The notes beneath the pieces were generated by a model. It had not been told where the DNA came from and searched no databases. It saw nothing but the letters and a program-made list of their open reading frames with translations. The translations under genes and the position numbers were made by a program. 64,000 bases of DNA, from contig CAYLMK010000001.1 in assembly GCA_964384945.1 (NCBI GenBank), positions 310,001-374,000 on the forward strand. Reading direction: 5' to 3'. The DNA comes from S015-6 sp964384945 (GTDB lineage Bacteria; Desulfobacterota; DSWW01). The first letter of the stretch is position 1. Each line of letters opens with the position of its first letter. This document shows, piece after piece, positions 62,944 through 64,000 of this stretch.

Positions 62944-64000
62944 GGACGCCCCTCCTGGCGAAGGCCGGCGGGCCACCGGCCCCTGCGCAAAGCGGCAAGG
63001 GCAGGCAGGAAAAGGGCCGACGACAGCCCCGCAAGCAGAACCGCCATGCCCGATGCAAGGGCCATCCCGCTCAGGAATCTCAGGCCGATGAAGAACCAGG
63101 GGAACAGCCCGGAAAAGACGAGAAGCCCCAGGAACGGGACGATTCCCAACCGGCCTCGGAATCCGGGGTGGCCGTCCGGTCGGCTGCACCCGGGTTCATG
63201 GGCGGGCATTCCGATCTCACGAATCTGCGCGTAGGCGAATACCGGGCAGAATCCCACGGTCGCAGCCGCCACGGTCGCGGCCGGCATGTCGATCTTCATG
63301 CCTGCCGCCGCCATGATCAGCCACACCCCGCCCTGCGCCGCGGCGATCGGAAGGGTGATCACGAGGCCCTGGGAGAGGGAGCCGGTTGCCAGGACCCCGC
63401 AGGCCAAGACGATCAGGAAGGCCGCCGCCAGGGTCTTCCGGTATGCGCGACGCGCGCCGTCGTTCACGGCCTTGGTCATGCCCAGCAGGCCCCCTCCGAG
63501 CCGGAAGACAAGCCTCGCCGACGGATGGCGGTCGATATAGGCCTGCATCCGCGCGGCGACCTCGTCGATCCGCTCCGTCTCGGCCCACGGAAAGAAGGGG
63601 GAAACGGTCGCTTCGGTGAAAGTCTTGTCGATGAACCCCTCTACCCCCCCCTGCTCGACAACCAACTCTCCCATCCCTTGGACCTGCTCCCGGGACAGAG
63701 GAACGGTCAGCCATTTGGGGTTTCCGTCCATCATCATGCTGCGCGCCGCCTTCACCATCATGTCGAACGCAATGCTGTCCCGCGCCCCGCACTGCTTTCG
63801 GAGGTAGCGGCTGAAATCGCCGATCGCAAGCACCGCCTCCGGATCCAGGAGCCCGCCCGGCTCGTTTGCCCTCGCATGGACGAGGAGCTGATAGGGCCCC
63901 ATGAACTTCTCGGCCAGGAGCCGAAAACACTGATTCCAGGGATGGTCGGCACGGATGTAGGAGGCTCCGGGCACGTTGTCGCCGACCTCGAGCCTCGCTG
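62940..64000 (-). CDS. RND superfamily exporter (MMPL-like), partial at window edge
   Basis: The C-terminal 350 residues of an RND transporter; the gene continues beyond the window. The first visible part, VGDNVPGASYIRADHPWNQCF and EKFMGPYQLLVHARANEPGG, matches the periplasmic porter domain of MMPL/HpnN-like proteins. Then come membrane segments (LAAAFLIVLACGVLATGSLS, ITLPIAAAQGGVWLIMAAAG, IVPFLGLLVFSGLFPWFFIGL, LSGMALASGMAVLLAGLSSALFL). Such exporters use the proton-motive force to move lipids or hydrophobic compounds. Its stop overlaps the start of the DUF1302 gene by four bases. Confidence 0.85.
   Translation of the reverse strand, partial: ARLEVGDNVPGASYIRADHPWNQCFRLLAEKFMGPYQLLVHARANEPGGLLDPEAVLAIGDFSRYLRKQCGARDSIAFDMMVKAARSMMMDGNPKWLTVPLSREQVQGMGELVVEQGGVEGFIDKTFTEATVSPFFPWAETERIDEVAARMQAYIDRHPSARLVFRLGGGLLGMTKAVNDGARRAYRKTLAAAFLIVLACGVLATGSLSQGLVITLPIAAAQGGVWLIMAAAGMKIDMPAATVAAATVGFCPVFAYAQIREIGMPAHEPGCSRPDGHPGFRGRLGIVPFLGLLVFSGLFPWFFIGLRFLSGMALASGMAVLLAGLSSALFLPALAALRRGRWPAGLRQEGRP

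Overview
The window is GC-rich (well over 60 percent by eye) and densely coded with short gaps. Its content (V4R-type sensor kinase, MoxR/Bat VWA operon, DUF1302 and FadL outer-membrane proteins, RND exporter, sigma-54 enhancer-binding regulators, PilZ proteins, NifA-like/GlnK/AmtB cluster) points to a Gram-negative Desulfobacterota (former Deltaproteobacteria) chromosome, possibly Syntrophobacterales-like. That placement is inference from gene content. No rRNA, tRNA, CRISPR array, insertion sequence or prophage was recognised.

Layout. 0-8.7 kb: an unknown protein, a DUF72 protein, a MobA-like nucleotidyltransferase, HU, an elongation factor G outside any ribosomal operon, a LysM lipoprotein, a TPR membrane protein with an octapeptide repeat, and a small Cys-rich protein. 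8.8-20.4 kb is signalling: a REC-kinase protein, a methyltransferase translationally close to a 1020-residue V4R hybrid kinase with two kinase cores, a compositionally odd radical SAM protein, a 950-residue protein with three PilZ-like modules and an acyltransferase-like end, and a sigma-54 regulator whose receiver lacks the phospho-acceptor Asp. 20.4-30.8 kb is one Bat/MoxR operon (moxR, DUF58, parvulin, BatD-like lipoprotein, two VWA proteins, BatD, BatE) driven by a recognisable sigma-70 promoter and interrupted by a palindromic element.

30.8-45.7 kb is mixed housekeeping and envelope functions: MBL hydrolase, MltD-type lytic transglycosylase, thioesterase, AroB, a TetR regulator next to a hydroxyacid dehydrogenase and an FGGY kinase, two outer-membrane beta-barrels (DUF1302-like and FadL), a TPR protein, the MtnA-MtnP methylthioadenosine salvage pair and an SRPBCC protein.

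45.7-60.3 kb is a nearly complete nitrogen-control island: glnK1-amtB1, a NifA-like activator, a second PII gene, then on the minus strand glnD, glnA, amtB2, a divergent third PII gene and glnE. GlnA keeps the adenylylation tyrosine, GlnE and GlnD are both present, and glnA has a near-perfect sigma-54 promoter. GlnE carries an unusual N-terminal extension with two ACT domains of the GlnD kind, so it may sense glutamine directly. Palindromes of the form GACA-N4-TGTC (or AACA-N4-TGTT) lie upstream of glnA (two copies), glnE and glnK1, and may be the binding site of a local regulator. The last 3.5 kb hold a transaldolase-family enzyme, a DUF1302 outer-membrane protein and the 3' part of an RND exporter that runs off the window.
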